Origin: Bifidobacterium aerophilum
GTDB taxonomy: Bacteria; Actinomycetota; Actinomycetes; Actinomycetales; Bifidobacteriaceae
Length of the DNA stretch: 64,000 nucleotides
Reading direction: 5' to 3'
NCBI RefSeq assembly: GCF_010667685.1
Contig: NZ_WHZW01000012.1
Location: 1 to 64,000 of the forward strand
Position numbers and translations under genes: made by a program. The notes below the pieces were generated by a model, which saw only the letters and a program-made list of their open reading frames with translations, made no database searches and was not told the origin of the DNA. Positions within the stretch are counted from its first letter, which is position 1. The number at the start of each line of letters is the position of its first letter. Shown piece after piece: positions 60,071 to 64,000 of this stretch.

Positions 60071-61750
60071 ATGTGTGAAACCCAAGAATCCCAAGCAAAC
60101 GAGGAAGAAACCGCCGCGCCCGCGATGACCACGGTCGAGCGCGCGGAGATGCTGCTCAAGCAGGATGCGACCATCCGCGAAAAGATCAAGTCCGGCGCGA
60201 CGTTGGACGAAGCCGTCGATCCGTCCAACAAGGAATTCGGCCCGCTCGCACACCCCGAGCAGGTGCAGATGCGCGTCGCCAAGCGCGCGATGATGCTCGA
60301 GGCCGGCATCGCGCCGTACCCGGTGCATCTTGACGTGGACCACACCATCGAAGAGGTCCGCGCCAAGTACGACGGCAAGCTCGAACCCGGTCAGGAGACC
60401 GAGGACATGGTCGGCATCGCCGGCCGCGTGCTGTTCCTGCGCAACGCGGGCGGCCTGTGCTTCGTGCAGCTGTCGGCCGGCGACGGCACGAAGATCCAGG
60501 GCATGATCTCGAAGAAGGAGATCGGCGCCGATTCGATCAAGCAGTTCAAGCAGCTGGTCGACCTGGGCGATCACCTGTACATCCGCGGCCGCGTGATCGC
60601 GTCGAAGACCGGCGAGCTGTCCGTCTTCGCGACCGAATGGGCGATCGCCGCGAAGGCCCTGCAGCCGCTGCCCGCGCTGCACAAGGAGCTCAACGACGAC
60701 ACCCGCACCCGCAAGCCGTACATCGGCATGATCGCCGACGAGAAGATCCGCAACATGGTGCGCAACCGTTCCAAGGCCGTCGCCTCGCTGCGCCGCACCT
60801 TCGACGACCACGACTTCATCGAGGTCGAGACCCCGATGCTGCAGACCGTGCACGGCGGCGCCGCGGCCCGTCCGTTCACCACGCACATGAACGCGTTCGA
60901 CCTGGACCTCTACCTGCGCATCGCGCCGGAACTGTTCCTCAAGCGCTGCCTCGTCGGCGGCATCGACCGCGTGTTCGAGATCAACCGCGACTTCCGCAAC
61001 GAGGGCGTCGACGCGACGCACGCCCCGGAATTCACGATGGTCGAGGCGTACCAGGCATACGGCACGTACGACACGATCGGCCGTCTCGTCAAGGAACTCG
61101 TGCAGAAGACCGCGATGGACGTATTCGGCTCCTACAAGGTCACCCTGCTCGACGGCACCGAATACGACTTCGGCGGCGAATGGAAGCAGATCAGCATGTA
61201 CGACTCCCTGTCCGAGGCGCTCGGCGAGGAAATCGTGCCGAACGGCGGACCGGATGCGCCGGGCACCTCCGTGGAGCATCTCGGCGAGATCGCCGACAAG
61301 CTCGGCGTGGAACGCGACGACGTGGAGAACCATGGCAAGCTCGTCGAGCACCTGTGGGAGCACTTCTACGAGGACAAGCTGTACGAGCCGACCTTCGTGC
61401 GCGACTTCCCGGTCGAGACCAGCCCGCTCGTCAAGGGCCACCGCTCCAAGCCGGGCGTGGTCGAGAAGTGGGACCTCTACGTGCGCGGTTTCGAGCTGGC
61501 CACCGGCTACTCCGAGCTCAACGATCCGGTCGTGCAGCGCGAACGCTTCGTCGCACAGGCCAAGGACGCGCTCGCGGGCGACGAGGAGGCCTGCGACATC
61601 GACGAGGACTTCCTTGAGGCGCTCGGCGTGGGCATGCCCCCGGCAGGCGGCATGGGCATGGGCATCGACCGACTGCTCATCGCCCTGACCGGCGCGACGA
61701 TCCGCGAGACGATCACGTTCCCGCTCGTCAAGCCGCTCGCGCTGAACTGA
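60071..61750 (+). CDS. lysS: Lysyl-tRNA synthetase (class II)
   Basis: A 559-residue LysRS. The OB-fold anticodon domain (about 110-220, VGIAGRVLFLRNAGGLCFVQ) is followed by the class II core: motif 1 in FIEVETPMLQ, motif 2 in FRNEGVDATHAPEFTMVEAY and motif 3 in GGMGMGIDRLLIALTG. The first 65 residues are an actinobacterial extension. There is no Shine-Dalgarno sequence; TACACT lies eight bases before the ATG, so the mRNA may be leaderless. A second ATG at 60125 is possible but has no better signal. A terminator follows at 61792. Confidence 0.96.
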   Translation: MCETQESQANEEETAAPAMTTVERAEMLLKQDATIREKIKSGATLDEAVDPSNKEFGPLAHPEQVQMRVAKRAMMLEAGIAPYPVHLDVDHTIEEVRAKYDGKLEPGQETEDMVGIAGRVLFLRNAGGLCFVQLSAGDGTKIQGMISKKEIGADSIKQFKQLVDLGDHLYIRGRVIASKTGELSVFATEWAIAAKALQPLPALHKELNDDTRTRKPYIGMIADEKIRNMVRNRSKAVASLRRTFDDHDFIEVETPMLQTVHGGAAARPFTTHMNAFDLDLYLRIAPELFLKRCLVGGIDRVFEINRDFRNEGVDATHAPEFTMVEAYQAYGTYDTIGRLVKELVQKTAMDVFGSYKVTLLDGTEYDFGGEWKQISMYDSLSEALGEEIVPNGGPDAPGTSVEHLGEIADKLGVERDDVENHGKLVEHLWEHFYEDKLYEPTFVRDFPVETSPLVKGHRSKPGVVEKWDLYVRGFELATGYSELNDPVVQRERFVAQAKDALAGDEEACDIDEDFLEALGVGMPPAGGMGMGIDRLLIALTGATIRETITFPLVKPLALN

Positions 61751-61791
61751 CGGCCGGCATCGCGGCCGTGCGCCGCGACATGATGTGACGT

Positions 61792-61816
61792 AAGCCCCCT
61801 CCTCGTGAGGGGGCTT
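61792..61816 (+). terminator. Terminator after lysS
   Basis: AAGCCCCCTC (61792-61801) and GAGGGGGCTT (61807-61816) pair perfectly around CTCGT, followed by TGTCGT. It lies 42 bases after the lysS stop. Confidence 0.9.
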
Positions 61817-61992
61817 TGTCGTATGCGGACGTACGTGCGCCGCAACGGCGATCGCATGATATTCCGGCCGCATCGCACCGTTTCCGGGCATGTTCGCATA
61901 TGATGGGAACCGACGATGGATGCCTCGCGCTGGCATGAACATGCGGATCGCGCGGAATATGCGGCATCCCACGATACGAAGGGGAGCAAACG

Positions 61993-63312
61993 ATGGAGTC
62001 CAATCCGAATCCGACGAATCCGACGGACCCAACGAATCCGGCATCGAACGGACAGGCGGAACGGTCCGCGGGCCAGACGCAGCCGTCCGCGTCGCAGCAG
62101 ACGCCGTACGTCCAGCCGCAGCCCGGACAGTACCGGCAGACGTCCGATGCGGCGAATCCGTACACGCAGCCTGCCGGTCAGTATGGTCCGACCGGTCCGG
62201 CAGGCCAGCCGTCCCAATCCGGTCCGTATGCGCCCGGCCAGCCCAACCCGTACCAACAGCCGTACCAGCCGGGCGGACAGTACGGCCAGCAGCCGCATGG
62301 TGCTCAAGGCCGTCCGAACGTGGATTTCGAACAACTGAAATCTCAGGCGAAGACCCAGGCCGCCAACCTCTCGCGGCAGGCCACCAACCTGTCCGAACAG
62401 ATGGAGAGCAAGAAACTCACCGTGTCCGGACACACGTTCAGCTATGTCACCCTGATCACGTTCGCGGGCGCACTGCTCACCGTCGTCGCATCGGCGCTGC
62501 CGTTCGCCTCGGTGAAGGTGCCGTTCTTCGGCGAGCAAAGCGCCAGCCTGTTCGAGGGCGGCGACGGATGGCTGTTCCTGATTCTCGCCGTGGCCGCGGC
62601 CGTGCTCGCCTTCCTCAAGAAGACCCTGCCGGCGCTGATCTCCTCGGGAGTCGCGATCGTGCTCGCGTTCTACGAGCTCATCCATTCCTCCAGCAAGCTG
62701 TCCGATTATGGCGACTACGGCGTCAAGGCGTCGCTGGGCGTCGGCGCGATCCTGCTACTGGTGGGCGTGCTCGCCATGGGAGCCGGAACTCTGGCCTCGT
62801 TCCTGCTTGAGCGCAAGGCCCGTCAGAACGGTTCCGGATCGGCCGCGGTCCCGCCTGCATCCGCGAACGCCGGTGCGCCTCAGACTCCGTTCGGCCAGCC
62901 GCCGTTCGGTCAGCCTACAGGTCAGCCGTTTGTGTCCCAGCCGGGCCAGCCTACAGGTCAGCCGTTCGGCCAGTCCCAGCCGGTTGCTCAGCCGTTCTCT
63001 CAGCCGCAGCAGTCGGGACAGCCGTTCTCGCAGCAGCCTGCGCAGCCGCCGTTCGGTCAGTTCCAGTCATCCGGCCAGCCGCAGCCGGGCGTGTTCCAGC
63101 CGTCGTCCGCGCCGCAGCAGACCGTGCCGTCGCAGCAGCCTGGATATCCCACGCAGTCCGAATATCCCGCTCAGCCGATCCAATCGACCGGACAATACCC
63201 CGCGCAACAGTCCGTCCAGTACCCGGTGACGCCCGCACAGGCCGACGGCGCGGTCCCCGCCGCATCGTCGAAGACCGACGACGCCGGCCAATCCGGAACG
63301 GCGTCCGCGTGA
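61993..63312 (+). CDS. Hypothetical membrane protein with Pro/Gln-rich tails
   Basis: A 439-residue protein in three parts: a Pro/Gln/Asn-rich N-terminus (1-110, PNPTNPTDPTNPASNGQ), a coiled segment and four membrane helices (about 150-275, with TLITFAGALLTVVASALPF and ILLLVGVLAMGAGTLASFLL), and a C-terminal tail (about 280-439) of repeated GQPFGQ and SQPGQPTGQ. The tails are cytoplasmic or extracytoplasmic disordered regions. I do not recognise the core. AAGGGGAGCAAACG precedes the ATG. Its stop overlaps the menA GTG by four bases (GTGA), so the two are translationally coupled. Confidence 0.8.
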   Translation: MESNPNPTNPTDPTNPASNGQAERSAGQTQPSASQQTPYVQPQPGQYRQTSDAANPYTQPAGQYGPTGPAGQPSQSGPYAPGQPNPYQQPYQPGGQYGQQPHGAQGRPNVDFEQLKSQAKTQAANLSRQATNLSEQMESKKLTVSGHTFSYVTLITFAGALLTVVASALPFASVKVPFFGEQSASLFEGGDGWLFLILAVAAAVLAFLKKTLPALISSGVAIVLAFYELIHSSSKLSDYGDYGVKASLGVGAILLLVGVLAMGAGTLASFLLERKARQNGSGSAAVPPASANAGAPQTPFGQPPFGQPTGQPFVSQPGQPTGQPFGQSQPVAQPFSQPQQSGQPFSQQPAQPPFGQFQSSGQPQPGVFQPSSAPQQTVPSQQPGYPTQSEYPAQPIQSTGQYPAQQSVQYPVTPAQADGAVPAASSKTDDAGQSGTASA

Positions 63313-64000
63313 CCGGCCTCTCGCGCGGTGGAGCGGATTCCCCGGCTTCCCGCAAGATGGCCGCCGGTCGTCCGGCCGATATCAGACTGTGGCTGGCCGG
63401 AACCCGTCCGCGTACGCTCCCGGCGTCGATCGCGCCGGTGGCGGTGGGCGCGGCGTGCGCGTGGAACCATATCCACACGCTCGACCTTTGCATCTTGATC
63501 TACCCGGAACCCGACGAATGCGTGGCGAACCGCGCGTTGCTGCACACGCTGCTCGGCCGGTTCTGGCCGGTCGTCATCCTGTGCGCGGTCGTCGCGCTGT
63601 GTCTGCAGGTCGCCGTCAACTTCGCCAATGACTACTCCGACGGCATCCGCGGCGTCGATGACGGGCGCGACGTTGATGAAACATCCGTTTCGTCCCAGAC
63701 CGAACGCCGTCATCAGCCGGCCAAACCGCAGCGTCTCGTCGCATCCGGCGTGCCGGCGAAACGCGTCCTGCTGGCGGCCGGCATCGCCGCCGCGATCGCC
63801 TGCGTCGCCGGACTGGCCGCCATCGTCATCTCGCATGCATGGTGGCTGCTGGCGGTCGGCGTGCTGAGCCTGCTCGCCGGCTGGTTCTATACCGGCGGAC
63901 GTCACCCTTACGGTTACGCGGGATTCGGCGAACTCGGCGTGTTCCTGTTCTTCGGGCTTGCGGCCGTGCTCGGCACCGAATACGCGCTCGCCGGCACGAT
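63309..64000 (+). CDS. menA: 1,4-dihydroxy-2-naphthoate polyprenyltransferase (partial, runs off window)
   Basis: The first 230 codons of a UbiA-family prenyltransferase, cut by the window end. It starts at a GTG overlapping the previous stop. Seen are RLWLAGTRPRTLPASIAPVA, the prenyl-diphosphate/Mg motif QVAVNFANDYSDGIRGVD, and FGELGVFLFFGLAAVLG, which together point to MenA rather than UbiA. MenA attaches a polyprenyl chain to 1,4-dihydroxy-2-naphthoate. A hydrophilic insertion (DETSVSSQTERRHQPAK) follows the Asp-rich motif. No other menaquinone genes lie in the window. The frame opens from GTG with no separate Shine-Dalgarno sequence. Confidence 0.88.
   Translation, partial: MTGLSRGGADSPASRKMAAGRPADIRLWLAGTRPRTLPASIAPVAVGAACAWNHIHTLDLCILIYPEPDECVANRALLHTLLGRFWPVVILCAVVALCLQVAVNFANDYSDGIRGVDDGRDVDETSVSSQTERRHQPAKPQRLVASGVPAKRVLLAAGIAAAIACVAGLAAIVISHAWWLLAVGVLSLLAGWFYTGGRHPYGYAGFGELGVFLFFGLAAVLGTEYALAGT

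Overview
The window looks like a chromosomal segment of a high-G+C Bifidobacterium. The evidence is the actinobacterial nusA-infB-rbfA-truB-ribF block, a 29-residue bS22-type ribosomal protein, a PTS with a BglG/LicT-type antiterminator, and two very large cell-surface glycosidases (GH84 and GH95). The glycosidases suggest an animal-gut, host-glycan-using species. I cannot name the species from sequence alone.

Layout: 1-4.2 kb is a loose region with a WYL regulator, two orphan proteins, a cluster of inverted repeats and a lipoprotein. 4.3-11.8 kb carries the translation and riboflavin block (nusA, infB, rbfA, truB, ribF), with repeats in the gaps. 12-14.6 kb is a polar amino-acid ABC transporter (ATPase, permease, binding protein). 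14.9-20 kb runs on the minus strand: radA, a divergent S-adenosylhomocysteine-hydrolase homologue, an SAH/MTA-deaminase-like amidohydrolase, and a cupin. 20.1-23.4 kb has a membrane-anchored protein, bS22, rpiA and rnhA. The 5' end of rnhA is partly duplicated.

23.4-30.2 kb is a duplicated promoter-leader followed by the 2100-residue GH84 enzyme. 30.2-37.4 kb carries pgm and then a complete sugar PTS: a candidate antiterminator RNA, EIIBCA, LicT, HPr and EI. 37.8-42.1 kb has a lipid/diacylglycerol kinase, an AAA ATPase with a 24-bp palindrome upstream, and serS. 42.2-44.5 kb has tRNA-Ser, a 35-residue His-rich protein and an IS607-type element (tnpA plus an apparently intact tnpB). 44.6-50.6 kb has a HAD hydrolase and a two-component system whose kinase carries a PspC domain, divergent from a second PspC membrane protein. 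50.6-55 kb has a DUF4125/TPR-DUF4037 pair, an MFS exporter and tRNA-Pro. 55-64 kb has the GH95 fucosidase, lysS, a Pro/Gln-rich membrane protein and the start of menA, which runs off the window.

The genes form several working units: translation initiation and tRNA charging, phosphorylation-coupled sugar uptake feeding pgm and rpiA, extracellular release of GlcNAc and fucose from host glycans, recycling of S-adenosylhomocysteine, and an envelope-stress circuit. At least four families of dispersed or tandem inverted repeats fill the gaps between genes. None of them is a CRISPR array.
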